Source: Lethocerus indicus (lineage: Eukaryota > Arthropoda > Insecta > Hemiptera > Belostomatidae). From it: 64,000 nt of DNA. This document shows positions 49,730 through 62,189 of the stretch, piece by piece (within the stretch, counting starts at the first letter, position 1; each line of letters begins with the position of its first letter). Location: NCBI GenBank assembly GCA_019843655.1, contig JACDQD010000003.1, positions 11,348,925-11,412,924 on the forward strand, written 5' to 3'. The position numbers and the translations under genes were made by a program. The notes beneath the pieces are model-generated. The model was given only the letters and a program-made list of their open reading frames with translations. It was not told the origin of the DNA and searched no databases.

Positions 49730-50293
49730 TTAACTCGTTCGCTACCAACAGTCCCATATATGTGACACAGCTATTTTTTTTACCACAGCCCAAGTTACAC
49801 ATATGTGACAGATATTTTTGCACAATTACAAAGGCATATTTGAACATGTTGATTATTGAACAAAATTGTTAAGTTCTAAAAGTGCAAAATGTATGAAGCC
49901 TGTACTCGGTCCGCTCTCGCATTAGATTATTTAGTATTTTTATAACAGTTGAATAAGTCGTTTTAGCAGGGTTAGTGAAATTAACAGGCAATAAGTTAAA
50001 TTTAAAAAGGAAAAGATTTTGCGATGCAAAATTATTAAAATTGTTATGTAAGTAGCTAGATATAAGTGAGCTGTAAAAATTATTATTACATTTAATATTT
50101 TTAACAGAAACATATCTCTCAACAAAATGATGAATTTTCGTAAAATAAAATGAATTTCATATCGATAAATTGTATTTATATTTTTTTGTCCTATAACCAC
50201 TTCTTTTAATTTTATTTAATTGACACATATATGTGACACGTGGGTACGGCGTTTAGTTTTTATCTATTGCCCAGCGTCACATATTTGTGTCAG
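49730..50293. mobile_element. piggyBac-like MITE candidate with ACATATNTGT palindromic units
   Basis: TTAA at 49730-49733 is followed by CTCGTTCGCTACCAACAG. Then come four related units with palindromic cores: 49741-49768 (CATATATGTGACAC), 49786-49811 (ACACATATGTGACAG), 50222-50250 (GACACATATATGTGACACG, inverted, followed by TGGGTACGG) and 50269-50293 (TCACATATTTGTGTCAG). The inverted third unit mirrors the first, giving terminal-inverted-repeat-like ends about 500 bp apart. TTAA targets and subterminal repeats are typical of the piggyBac superfamily. A clean right-hand TTAA end is not seen, so boundaries and class remain uncertain. The interior is AT-rich and non-coding. Confidence 0.4.
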
Positions 50294-50479
50294 TTTGAAA
50301 GAATACTTATTTTACTTTGTTAGACTGTTCTAAATACACACACGTAAAATCTATTCCAATTGATTTCATATAATCGCGAAAAAAATCTTGAGCTATGGTG
50401 GATGTTTTCTCCAGAAGATCCAGGTAGCGAACTGGTTAATCTTAAATTGTGCACTGATTTATTCTTCTTCATCATAGTC

Positions 50480-50945
50480 AATCTTCGATGGAGTTACCGT
50501 GTAGAGCCACGTGGAGAGGGAAACACCTTAATCCGGGTGCGGCCGAGAAGGTAGACCGCCGATATAAAGGCCCTCCTCTGAATGTGGCATGTGGTGCCCT
50601 AACAGCGTCTCGGACTCGAAGAGTCCGTCTGTCACGAGATCTTTTCCGGATTCGTCGCAGCACGTGATCCCCATCCTTCCCCGTTCCCTCCAGGCGCCCT
50701 CTTAGTCATCCGACAGACCTCGCCTGAACACATGAGGATTGAACGATCCGTGTCAAATTCATGCTCCACTCCGGTTGTTGGATGGCTGCGATGGTGGTCG
50801 CCTTGGGCACAGACTCGTAGGTTGCACATGCATCGAGTCTCTCCGCCTACAATCCCATTTTATAATGAGGTCCTCATCCTTGCTTCACCAATCTGATAGT
50901 AGCAAGGGTATGTGTAACGCTATTTCCTTGGTGTGACACCCGTTG
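50480..50945. other. GC-rich unique-looking block of unknown nature
   Basis: Composition shifts sharply here from AT-rich (before 50470) to balanced GC. It lacks the TAAT-rich character of the regulatory-type islands. Three overlapping ORFs of 61-65 codons lie on both strands; none is recognised. Next to the piggyBac-like piece and between two copies of a dispersed repeat, it may be part of a larger decayed element. Confidence 0.25.
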
Positions 50946-51059
50946 CTATTACCCGCTCAACTACTTATAATCGAATGTAGGCAAACTGAGGGTTGGTCAA
51001 CGTATACATCAACCGATAAAGATTTCTGGCAGCGAAGATTATCCGATATTTTTTATTAC

Positions 51060-51400
51060 TACTCAGTCGTTCAAGGAAACGGATATTAATGGCGATTCTC
51101 GGTATTTAATTTATCGAACGACTTGTCCGGAGTGGACGGCGGTCACGAATTCTAACAGTTTGCTGGCAAAGGTTAAACGCCGGATTCTGGCACGTTAACG
51201 CCGGTGAACGGGATATAAAAATTGAAAAATTATATCTCTACTAAGGGCGAATCGTCGTGTTCTCTCGGCGGCTACCGCCGGAGATTAATCGGAGCGTTTA
51301 ATTCTGGCGGACACAGCTGGGAGCGCATTTAAATGCCAGACTACCGCTTTGAGGTTTCAGTTAGCGGACCGATATAAATCGGGAGAATAAATATACAATT
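51060..51400. promoter_or_regulatory. CpG-rich block with TTTAATT/TTAATC words
   Basis: Contains GGTATTTAATTTATCG near 51098, GAGATTAATCGGAGCG near 51279 and GCGTTTAATTCTGG near 51293, in CpG-rich sequence with no ORF of note. Confidence 0.27.
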
Positions 51401-51674
51401 GGGGGAATACGAAACCTGTGTAAATTATTTCCTAATTAAGATATAAAACGCAAGTTCGTAAACACCTTTCCGTGTATGAATTTGATTGAATTCTAGGTGT
51501 ATAGGTTAGTGGAAGGCCGGTATTGAGGTCTGGAGGCGGACTGTTCGGTGGGTCTGAGGGCTACACGAGACCGGAGGGACTGGGGCCGGCTATATACGAT
51601 CGGTCGTGGAAAAGACACGATAGTCCGGGTCATGGCAACTTGTCAGAAGTGGAGGAGAAGAAGAAGAGAGAGAG

Positions 51675-51778
<104 letters not shown>

Positions 51779-51799
51779 AGGAGGAGGGAGATAGAGTCT

Positions 51800-52400
51800 G
51801 GGACTCCACTAACGGGATTGTTCCACTCCGCTCCTATTAAATTATATCGAACCGTCCGCCTCTGTCGTGACGATACGTCAATGCGCTATCATATCAGCCT
51901 CTAGCTCTCTCGATGGAGCCCAACCGGAACATCCAATGTTCTAGGACACCGGCTCTTAGACTGGAGGAGTCCTCGTGCAGTAAGCAGTCCGGAAATAGAA
52001 GCACCATTAGAGTAATGTACATTTCCAACAGAGTAAGGATTTTCTATTCAAAATCTAGTTTCTAGTGCACCACTCCATAATTCCGCTAATCCTATGTACC
52101 AATAGAAATATGGGTTTAATAAACCAACAGTTTTGTACTCAGTTAAGAATACTATATTATTATATATAATAAAATTATTATTATTATATATAATAGTTTG
52201 TTACTAATTATTGACGTTTTTTAGGGGAATTTATCGAATTGGAGTTTTGACAGGGTTAATTGAAGGAGCGTACCAGAATTCTAAAAATTCAATAATCTCC
52301 TTCAATTAAACTCGTACTAAGTATGATACAGTCATTCCAGTGGCTCTCGACTCAGTTAACTTTGTCAATTGAATGAAAATTAATCTGTTGCCTTAATTCT
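51800..52400. other. AT-rich spacer with a perfect-arm hairpin
   Basis: The 13-bp arms at 52256-52268 and 52297-52309 (TTAATTGAAGGAG and its complement) are perfect. An ATTATATATAATA motif occurs twice at about 52152-52195. No gene. Confidence 0.6.
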
Positions 52401-52404
52401 TCAC

Positions 52405-52598
52405 TTCAATTGATTATAAAAGGATTGTCGTATATTTTACCTGGAGTCTCTAAAACCTCGGTGCATGCTTCCTAGATTTCAGCACCCCAATATTTATTCC
52501 CCGCATTGTCTTACCCAATACTGAAATACTGTGTTTTATAATAGCGGACTCACATGATGGGTCTAGTTTAATCTGGAAAAGTCAGAAAAACCGCGTTG
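52405..52598 (+). repeat. 194-bp dispersed repeat, copy B
   Basis: Gap-free partner of 49468-49661. The flanks of the two copies differ outside this span, which fixes the boundaries to within a few bases. Confidence 0.93.
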
Positions 52599-52734
52599 CG
52601 ATGGCCGCATTCGCCGAGGCTGTCCGGCCAGATAGGGGAGGTGAAGGAGTTAAGAGCTCAATTACGGTTCGGTCACGTGGATGACCCCTCACGTCTAACA
52701 ACGGGGCATCCCCACACTCCCGGTTAAATACTAT

Positions 52735-52988
<254 letters not shown>

Positions 52989-52989
52989 A

Positions 52990-55900
52990 AGCAACCGTAT
53001 GGGAACTGAATGACTTCCGTTTCTTCACGCCCACTCGTGGCCCTGGTCCTGGGTCTTAAACGTTCTTACCACAGCTCGACCTGCCGCCTAACTTATCGTC
53101 ATTACACGTTAGAGGAAGGGGGAACGGGTAATCAATCGCAAGGAAATTCGAGAGAATTTATAGTACAGTACTGTTGTGTGCGCGCTGACAAGAGGCTCCT
53201 ATCGCAGGCCTACAGACAATCATCATAGCCTAACTAATCAATCACCACTGGCGAAGTGGCGAAATCTGTTTGTCCCCATAAAAACAAGGGATAACGGTCA
53301 TTGTAATTGACAATTATACTGGACAAATATTTTGGATACATCTTCAATGTATCTTACAACGGCTATTACAGTATAACGTAGATGGACAACTCAATCAATA
53401 GCAAAAGTATCAATTTCACCTGAATACAATAACATTGATTAATTAGCATCTCTTCTGGAGTCGTAATTTTATATTTTTTATGTATTTACGCAAGGCAGGA
53501 TTTAAATTATTGTTACGCTGAGCTGCATCGGTCCGAATATAAACTATTTATTTTTCGCTGTTCGGAGAAAAAGAACCTGCACTACAGTGGCATTCCCATT
53601 ATATTTATAGTATTATAGTACTAGATATTGCACAATGGACGACATACTGTTTTTATTCGTCTAGCCGATCTTATCCAACAATTTGTCCGGTCTCTAGTCG
53701 TCGAGTTGCGGAGATAAAATCTACCAGTTTAGGTGAACGTTAGCGTTCTGAACAAATGTCAAACTCGTCGGGCAGTAACTAATGTAGAAGGCTCTCCCGA
53801 CAAGGAAACTCCATTTGTTTCGCAGCCGTTTCACGGAATTTTATTCGAGATCGGTCCGAACGCCTCAAAGTCTCGCGCGAGCTTTGTTGTCCGCTTAATT
53901 TTATGATGGCCGTGAATGGGAAAACGTGTGGGCTGTCGTAATGTGGTCCGGAAATATTTTCCCTGTTCTCAAGCTTCATCTCAACATCGAGTCATTAATT
54001 TAAAAATGGGCACCATTTAGCACTGCGATTCTCTCTTTTGTACGCGTTTAAATCATTAGTGTCAAAACGTCCCCGAGCTTTCTTCAAATATGGGGCCCGA
54101 ATGACAAATTTGAAGAATCCATACAAAATATCGGTGATCCTTGATCAGATAGACTATCTGTTAAAAGGCCTGACTACCCTAGTTTGATTTTTCCATCCTT
54201 TATTCTAGGTTTTTAACAGCCCCTCCCCCGCATCATTTATTCATAAATTTCATATTCGCCGTTCATTTTTTATTAGTTTCCTCCTCAAGGACCGTTCTCG
54301 ACACTTCGTAAAATAAAGTCGTTGAGGCAAGGAGAACACAATTTCAGTGCTGTATGTCCTCGCCACAGTGGTATTTCAGATTATGTTATCAGTATGATAT
54401 GAGCTCTACTGGTGTATATGTATAGAACGTATACAGATTAGCTTACAACTCATATGTGACGGGTGGTCAACACCCAAGGCTACTAATAGGCGGATGAATG
54501 GTGTTAATATTGCCCGTACCTGATTAAAAATTCGGGCCGATGTTTATGCTTCACTTCGGACATAGAAAGTGGGCGCAGTGCCTGTATTTAGGTTGGATCC
54601 GTTGGGGTTGGTACCAGATGGGCGGCGTCGTGATGGCCGTGTAATGTATATCTGGGGCCTGCCTCGGGTTGGCCACTCGGCGCAGAGCCGCAATATCTGA
54701 TACATGAAGTCCCTCGGCCGTGAAACCGCTAATGCCGGCCCCCGGCGCTGCTCCTCTCACCCGGACCATCGGCCCCTAGTAAATATCGACATCCCGTTTC
54801 CGTCCGATGCAGAGCCTGTGGGCTCGTGAAAATTTAGACCTTGCCGGTCTTATGGGAGGAAGGAGGTTTCGCTTGAAACTGGGACGTATCACCGTCGTAA
54901 CGACAATGTCGTGATGTCTCAGGGTGACCGTAAAAAGTGGTTCGGGTAGGTAGGGAGATCAACATATTCTGGTTTACCGTTAGCAGATCAGAACCTACTT
55001 TTCATTCTGCCCGTAAAAATATATTTTATTAAATTAAATAGGTAATTAAATTACCTATTTTCTAAAATGATATACAGAGCGCCGCATAATAATTATCGCT
55101 CGTGACATATTTTGCCTCCATTGGTGGATTCTCCTCTATGCCAGACCGGTTTTGACAATAGCAGTTTGCTATAGTTTTCTGTATTTTATCTCTCTCTGTC
55201 ATTCGTAACAGAAGCTGAAACAGTAGAATGTACGATTCGAAGACATTATTAGGTATAATATATTCTCTAATTCAAGCAAGACTTCCCGTCATCATTCGCG
55301 TAATATAAAGACTACCGTAAAATTATTCCTGTAAACATGGTCATTAGGCAATTTACAGTTTCCTATAACTTGAAATTATTCGTGGGCGTACTTAGAACAG
55401 ATCTATAGGAAATATAAGCTCATAATAATATAAAGAAACTGGATAATCATATACATGCTCTTATTTTTCGTTAATTTCGTTAACACGGTTATATTATTTG
55501 CATGTATTCTTGAAGATATTTATTATAGTATTGAATTCTGAAGGTTAAAGATAATGCGAGGCGCAATCTAGTATGTCAGTTAACATCCGATAATAACACT
55601 TAATATGGTTATATTAATATATTCAGATTGCCCAGTAATCACTGGGTAAAAAAAAATTAATAGGACACCATTCCATCGAAACCTCTATAATTATACGTTA
55701 GATTGCACTAATATGGTATAATAAGGAATAAGGAATTTTTAATTAGAAAAAGACAAGTGCATTTTCTTTAGGTCACGATTTCTTTTTGCTTCATCATAAT
55801 ACCAATGGCACCCAGAAGTTCAGCTTAGCACACAGTTATAAGGAAAAGAATGGTCTACGTTTTTATGTAGTGGGTGTATTTTTCTGCTTGTCGTTACCTG

Positions 55901-56150
55901 TTGGTGTATCGAGATATTTTATTAACGACTTATGTAAATATCTTTATATTTAATAGATTAAATATCTATATATTTAATAGATGCAATAGTACCTCTGGTA
56001 AATCCGCATGATTACTGGGGGATTACAGGGACTCGGAAACTCTGTCACCCTTTGAATCATAACCGAGGGAGAATAAATAGAGGCAAGACTAACGCCATAA
56101 ATTAGACGAGAAAAACTAGCGTTTATCTCCGAGAGATTTTTCAGTCGAGA
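52990..56150. other. AT-rich non-coding DNA
   Basis: No recognised gene. GC-richer patches occur at 53790-53950 and 54530-54790. An 11-bp inverted repeat with a 3-nt centre lies at 55036-55060. Nothing else stands out. Confidence 0.5.
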
Positions 56151-56159
56151 TACGGTCAT

Positions 56160-56545
56160 TTCATTTGTCAGCGCCTTTTATTTATCGGTTCTACGATGGC
56201 GTAAATACCGGCCAAGAATTTTTGCCCTCGGTCGTCCGCCGCCAAATGCTTCTAATACCACTTCTTAGGCGACCGAGGATGGAAGGAAAGGGCAATAAAT
56301 AGGACGATATCTTTACAATTCCCGGCGGCGGCAATAACTGGGCGGCTTAAGTAAGTCCCCGAGGACTTTATCGCGATAGTAAATTAAATAGTGTATCGTT
56401 GTCGGGCGGGCCGTGTAGAAACCGGAGCGAGGAGTTAATGCGACTTTCAGTTTTTCACTCGCGACACCGCGTTTCAATTAGGAGAGCCAGCGACCCCGGC
56501 GGATAGCGATACCGGCGTCTAATGGCCCTATTCTTTATATCGAGC
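56160..56545. promoter_or_regulatory. CpG-rich island with TTTAT/ATAAA words
   Basis: Contains TTTTATTTATCGG near 56176, GGCAATAAATAGG from 56291, GGCAATAACTGG near 56330 and ACTTTATCGCGATAG near 56366. These resemble caudal/Abd-B-type and GATA-type sites. There is no ORF across it. It lies just upstream of a TATA-box candidate. Confidence 0.33.
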
Positions 56546-56549
56546 CCGC

Positions 56550-56640
56550 CCGCTATAAAATCTGAGTATATTTATATTTTCAGAGCGCGGCGTAGCACGC
56601 GCCCCGCAGTGGCTGGCTAGAGCCGTTAAGCCAGAACGCG
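56550..56640 (+). promoter_or_regulatory. Candidate core promoter: TATA box plus initiator
   Basis: TATAAAA at 56554-56560 sits in GC-rich sequence. TTTCAGAGC, an initiator-like word with its A at 56582, lies 28 bp after the first T of the TATA box, a spacing usual for animal core promoters. The following 60 bp are CpG-rich, but no ORF of useful length follows directly and no clear downstream promoter element is seen. If real, the transcript begins with a leader exon or is non-coding. Confidence 0.25.
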
Positions 56641-56649
56641 CGACCGTAA

Positions 56650-57290
56650 ATTCAAAGTTAATCCCTTTTTAAAAAGCTTCCGACGCGTGTTGTGACACTT
56701 TTGAGTCTCTCGGTTCGATCGATAAGAGACCGATTATTGCTGTCGGGGCCGATGAAATGTCTGGAAGCGAGGCCGACCCATGACTGAGATACAGAAAAGC
56801 GACTTTCTTTGTCCTCCCTGGACAAGGGTCTTGCATTTTAATCGGATTAATAAATAGAGAAGATTAAACCTGGAACTAACGCGGCTATTTTACGGCTTAT
56901 TGAATCATATCTTTTTAGATTGGATAAATTCTGTCGGTGACATTCCGCCCGGTCGGCCGGAGGTTCGGACTTGGAACCGTCACATTAAGCCACGCAAGAC
57001 GCAATTATTTTTCGTCTATTTAAAAAGGAATAGGAAATTCCCTTTTTCAGACCGCGATCTGATTTAAGATTTAACTGCTGATTTCGCGTAGTATCTTCAA
57101 CGACGGAACTGCATCAAAGCAAATTATATTAGGGTATTCAGATACCTGTCTCAATTGAATTCGTCCAATTGATACCAAAGACAGTTAATAAATATCCTGT
57201 ATAATTGGGCTAATGCCTCAGGTCATGCCCCCTCATCGAAAGCCAATACTCGGATTCCTCGAGTGAATCGTTGTTGAAATGTTCCCTGGC
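56650..57290. other. Non-coding DNA, nothing recognised
   Basis: Mixed composition. Only very short ORFs follow the promoter-like site at 56554. Confidence 0.45.
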
Positions 57291-57299
57291 TTTTTAACA

Positions 57300-57640
57300 A
57301 AACGATTTCACACGGGGTAAATTGTGGCCGTGCCCGGAACGTGGCTGCAATGTGAAGGGGCCCAGAGGAGGATTCTCAGAGAGGGCGCGCGCGCGCCTGT
57401 TCCGTCATTAATCTGCGGCCACACCGCCGGTCGGTTCATTATGGAATTAATGAATATTTATGACTCTATCGCGGTCCCCAATTACCGGCCCATAACGCAT
57501 CTCGATGGGGCCATCTCCTTAAACGTGTCCGATCCCCATTCCCCCTCTCTACCGCCCGTCTGGCCCGTGTTCACGTGTCGCCCATAAATCAGTTCCCATA
57601 TTTATTATTGATTTAATGGATAATAAGGCGATATAAATTG
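57300..57640. promoter_or_regulatory. CpG-rich block with GCGCGC run
   Basis: Contains an alternating GC run at 57384-57395 (a potential Z-DNA former), CATTAATCTG near 57404 and TTATGGAATTAATGAATATTTATG from about 57439. The 87-codon ORF across it is unrecognised. Confidence 0.22.
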
Positions 57641-57649
57641 CCCAGTTAA

Positions 57650-59810
57650 AAGTTATACCTACGCCCCCCGAACATAAGTCTTATTTTATCCCGTACGCGT
57701 TTTTATAATTAACTATTCAGCTGTAATATCCAGTCACCTAGACCATATGTAAATTTCATTCTGTCGCAATTAATATGTCACCCTTCATTGTAGCTTCATG
57801 GGAGCACTTCTATGCCTCCAATTTGTATTCTTAGAATCATAGTATATAAATACTATCGCAGAAACTCAGAGACGAAGACAGAAAATCGGAACAATAATAT
57901 TCCAAACTTTAGCAGGTCTTAAATTAAATCTGCAATATGATCATAGATAACTTCAGGAAATGAAATTACATCTTCTCCAGTGTCATTACATAGGATGAGG
58001 AGCAAGACAAGTGTCCTATACCGTGTTTATTTCCGTCCTTGCGACAGATATTTGCGGCATTCGTATAATCGCGTCGCCTTCCGCGAGGGAGAGAAAAAAA
58101 ATGGCAGAAGAAGAAGCCGTCGAGATAATTTCTCGGTTTGAGTGGAGCGGTTGGGGGGAGGTTCAGAAATAAAAGGTGACTCCTCTCCGAGGTGAATTAA
58201 GAAGTGTTGAGCTGCGGCGGCATGTCGGCGCAATTATGTGATTACACCCATGAGAGCCAACAAGCCCTATGACGAGAGTACAGGCTTTGATGCCCGGCTT
58301 TAATATAATTCAACGCCTTTTCAACTGTTGGAACCCGCCTCTATCCCTTACTTGAAACCGAACTACAACCAATTATAAGATTCTGCCGTGCAGCGTCGCA
58401 ATTTATAACGGTAGCCCGACTCGGCGTTGTAAAGCGTCGAATATTACACCGCTGCCATGTCCCCCGGCTCTAATTTACTTACGTTTCACGCGAATCATAA
58501 CGGTGCACGGAAAAATCGTGTGCATCTTTTAATATATACGTCGCTTGCGCATATCTCAAATTTTATACCTACTAGATCAACCTAGCCGATTTTTTGTTGA
58601 TGGGAGCAATTGGTTATTCCTGCGCTTCCCGCTAACAGTTACATCATGAAATCCGTAGTCTAGGCCTCGGAGAATTGTTAATTGATTGTTCATAATTAAG
58701 AATGAATTGTGGGAGGAGCAAATAAATCAAATTCGCAATTTATTATATGAGCGTCTAGCCAGCAGCGTTTACTTTCAAATTTCACGGCGAGTTAACGAAC
58801 TTAATTTTCCGCATTTACTGAAATGTATTTTGCTCCAGATAAAACCCGTGATGCTCAAGAATTAGTGTCTTTTAACAAGTCGCGGCATGTTTTTATTCTT
58901 TTATTGTGTCACAATGAAACATTTCAATCCTTTCTTATCGCGGTCCTATTGAGCGCGTTAATATGACAATGTTGTCGTAAATTTAAAGAATATCGAATTC
59001 CCGCTGTCCACGGACGGTCAGAAAAGGAGCGAAGAAACTCCGAACCGGATTATATAAAGAGGCGGCGGCGGACGTCCATTTTAAGATGATTTTTATCGAC
59101 GGGCCGAAAATTCCGCCACTGGACCGGGTTATGTGACGGCTGGGCAGGTTGGACAGGAAAGAAAGCGAAATTATATAGTTCATCTTATCCCCCTACCTTT
59201 CTCTCTTTCCCTTTGGCTATCTATTCATCTCCACGTTTAATCATTTCTCTTATAGATAGCATCTACCTATTCGTCGGAAACATCATCTCTATCTGAACAC
59301 CCTTCTATCCGTAGACCAAAACCGTCGTTTCCATTTTTTCGCTTTTCGATTTCTATCATTTAGTCGGCCTATTGAGAAATTTTCTGGAATCAAATTATTA
59401 ATGATGATAATTTAAAATTCATCATTGGATATTCTAAACTTGCATAATGCATTAATTCATTCAAAAATAATTACTCTTACGTAATTCTACTCCCAGCTCA
59501 GAATGGACCTAACAAGAACATTTTTTTTTCTTTATTGTTACGACTACAATTTTTTTTTTATATATATTGTATCTAGTGACACTGCTCTCACTTGACACTC
59601 ACTCATTGAATTCTCGAAGGAGAAGCCGCCCAATGATGGTACTCCCGCAACAAGAACATTTAAAACTATTTAGGTTGAATTAAGAGAATGAAATCCGCGG
59701 TATTTTTTTCGCGAGATAAGCTTTTACTGTTAAGCCCGTAAAATGTATAATCTATTAAAGATAACTGTAATATAATTGTTTTTGTCAGGGAATTCCTGAC
59801 GGAATGTTCT
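57650..59810. other. Non-coding DNA with small CpG-rich patches
   Basis: GC-richer patches occur at 58030-58240 and 59000-59160, with AT-rich sequence between. ORFs are under 70 codons and unrecognised. Confidence 0.45.
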
Positions 59811-59819
59811 TGTTATGTT

Positions 59820-60130
59820 TAATGGCAGTGTTACTCGCTCATTAATGCCGAGTGAGTCGGAGCCGGGGCTGTTGAGGAGTGAAAGGACCCCCCGATGTGG
59901 GGAGCTGCCCACTGAAAAATAATGATCCCGCGGGATAAATAAATTAATGCAATATTTACGGCGCAGTGAGGTCAGTAATGGAGTACCTCCGGGAGTCGGA
60001 CTTTTCCAAAAATTTCTTTTCCGAGCTTCCGGCAGCGGCCCCCGACAAATGGCTTAATTAATTTCGACGATTTATTGTCCGCCGGCAGTTCCTCGTCATC
60101 AATACCCACTGTCGCCGAGTGTGACATTTC
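59820..60130. promoter_or_regulatory. CpG-rich block with TAAT words
   Basis: Contains CTCATTAATGCCG near 59839, GGATAAATAAATTAATGC near 59933 and GGCTTAATTAATTTCGACG near 60050, within GC-rich context. No ORF of note crosses it. Confidence 0.25.
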
Positions 60131-60139
60131 AAGATAAAA

Positions 60140-61600
60140 TCATTTTCCGCGCCCGCTAACCTTCCTTTTGTAGTTTCATTTTCTAAACCAATAAACCATT
60201 AAGTTATTGAGCCGTAGCCTCAGCGACTAGAGATATTAATCTGGCCGATAGAAAGGCAATTATGATCGAAGACTTGTTTTTTCTTAGACCCTCAAATGGC
60301 ACCAAATGAAATTATTTTTTTTATCAAATTCTTAAGGCTAAATGTTTGCTTTTGTATATTTCCACCCATATAATTTTAAACGATCGTAATCATTGAGATT
60401 ACTACACGCCTCGGGATTGTAAATTGAGTAATATTTAAAAAATCCAGACTGATAATCAATTGAAACCAACCGCAATTTCCTCTCGAACAAATAAAGTTTT
60501 AATTAAATATATATGAAATAGAATTGGGGAATAAGAAAAAGACGTCGTTTATGCATAACTGTGACATTTCCTGCCAGTAGATATAATGAATATTCAGGAG
60601 GTGGATTGACTTGAAGTTCGTTAACCCCGTTCAATCTGTCCGTCCCATGTTTTCTAGTCTAAATAGGTTACGGGGGTAGAGTCATACTAATCGCCATCTG
60701 CAGGTGTACTACGCCAGCCCAAGTGAAGTAGGAAAGTTGGAATGTCGTGGTTGTTAATGTCCAATGTAAGTACGCGGAAATAAATTAATTCGTCGCATTT
60801 TACCGCCCCAAACCTGACATTTTACCTTAATACGTTGTTTACTTGAATCATTATTTTCGGCTGGATAGTACAGCAGTTTCGTGAAATTCCCTTTCGCATG
60901 CAGTGTTAAACATTCAACGTTCGCTGAGTTTCATTAATTCTTGATATTTAACCGGTGGCGCTCACATTCCAGTTGCAAGAATCAACGATAAAATACTGGA
61001 CTCAGGATTGGAGGCGTTCGAGAAATTGGGAGAGATTTTGTAGATACGCATCTCGACTAATCCAGTTTAGAAAGCACCTGGCTATGATTTAAGGACCGAA
61101 CGAGAAATTCCGGGACAGTTTCACGCATGTTTCGGGGAGACAGAAATGACGGGATAAACGGGGTGGCGGAGTTCCATTCGGGGAAAAATCCGGACCCGCC
61201 GGATGATGTATTGGTCAGAGCGGGAAATGAGTTTTTAATCGCACTATTTAGCTTCTGAGGGCCACCCGGACACTGACGTAGTGCCGCCCGGACGCCGCTA
61301 TATATCACGGGGCCAATTGCCTCGGCCGAAATATGCGGAACGCTCCTGAAAAGTTGGAAGAAAAAATTGTGATAAATTGAGGACGCGGTCCCGTGGAAGT
61401 GACACTAACCGGGCTTCTCTAGCGCCTCCAGTACAGCGCAAATATTTCCCTTCCCTCTGCGACCCTCTCCGCCTAAGAATCCGATGGATGCCACCGATTC
61501 ATCATTCTCTCCTTTGGGTATTGTCAGCTCTAAAGCGTTGCTCTCAAACTGGATGGGGACTGGTTTTTTAAAATTAACGTCCGAAATAATCTATTTCCTC
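60140..61600. other. Non-coding DNA upstream of a retrotransposon fragment
   Basis: AT-rich to 60960, then a GC-richer patch to 61320 with an unrecognised 83-codon minus ORF. No further mobile-element homology was recognised upstream of 61615. Confidence 0.45.
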
Positions 61601-61614
61601 TTCATCGTGTGCTT

Positions 61615-62179
61615 ATTATACCCGACTCAAAAGATTCGACTTAAACCGAAAATGTGGACTTTTAAGACCATTAATAAAACGGCATCAAAATTGACCTTAA
61701 GTAACAAACTGACAACATGCAAAGCGATACTTAAACCGACACGGACATACGGTACAGAGCTATGGGGTTCCACCGAGACATCCAACATCGCTCGCATCCA
61801 GAGATTTCAGTCAAAAGTCCTTCTTACCACTCTTACTCCGGTATGTTTCTAACCACACAATCCACCATGACCTCAACATACAGACAGTCGACGAAGTCGC
61901 AAAATCCCGGTTCCTGAAGTTCCACTCCCGCCTTTCTCCTCATCCTAATCCACTCTTTCAGTCCCTTTCCTCTCATACCCATCCATTATCCCCCACGTCG
62001 GCTTAATCGCCGCTGGCCTAGAGATCTTCTTAGCCCTTATATCATAATTGTTCTTGTATCAAAAGTGCCATCTTTGGGGGGTTCCTTTTATCTCGAAATA
62101 CATGTAAAAAAAACCATACATACTTTGTACTTATAGTATTCAATGTTAATTGTACAAAATAAAAAAAGGTTAAAAAAGA
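61615..62179 (+). mobile_element. 5'-truncated jockey-clade non-LTR retrotransposon fragment
   Basis: The coding part encodes the C-terminal end of a jockey-type reverse transcriptase. An AATAAA-containing A-rich tail (about 62156-62179) follows, as expected for the 3' end of a LINE. The 5' limit is where similarity to the family is lost, near 61615, so nearly all of the element (ORF1, endonuclease and the reverse transcriptase catalytic core) is missing, the usual outcome of incomplete reverse transcription. Target-site duplications could not be identified by eye. Confidence 0.85.
61630..62055 (+). pseudogene. Jockey-like reverse transcriptase C-terminus, frameshifted
   Basis: The first frame (to a stop at 61852) reads KLTLSNKLTTCKAILKPTRT, then YGTELWGSTETSNIARIQRF, matching the family pattern K-x-Y-K-x-I-L-K-P-x-W-x-Y-G-x-x-L-W-G ... 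SN...IQRFQSK. A shift near 61840 moves homology into a frame reading YVSNHTIHHDLNIQTVDEVA and continuing to about 62005, with HPNPL before the break. A second shift restores RLNRRWPRDLL, the typical end of these proteins. At least two frameshifts show that it is dead. The frames are described separately as they stand in the sequence. Confidence 0.85.
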
Positions 62180-62189
62180 ATCATCGAGT

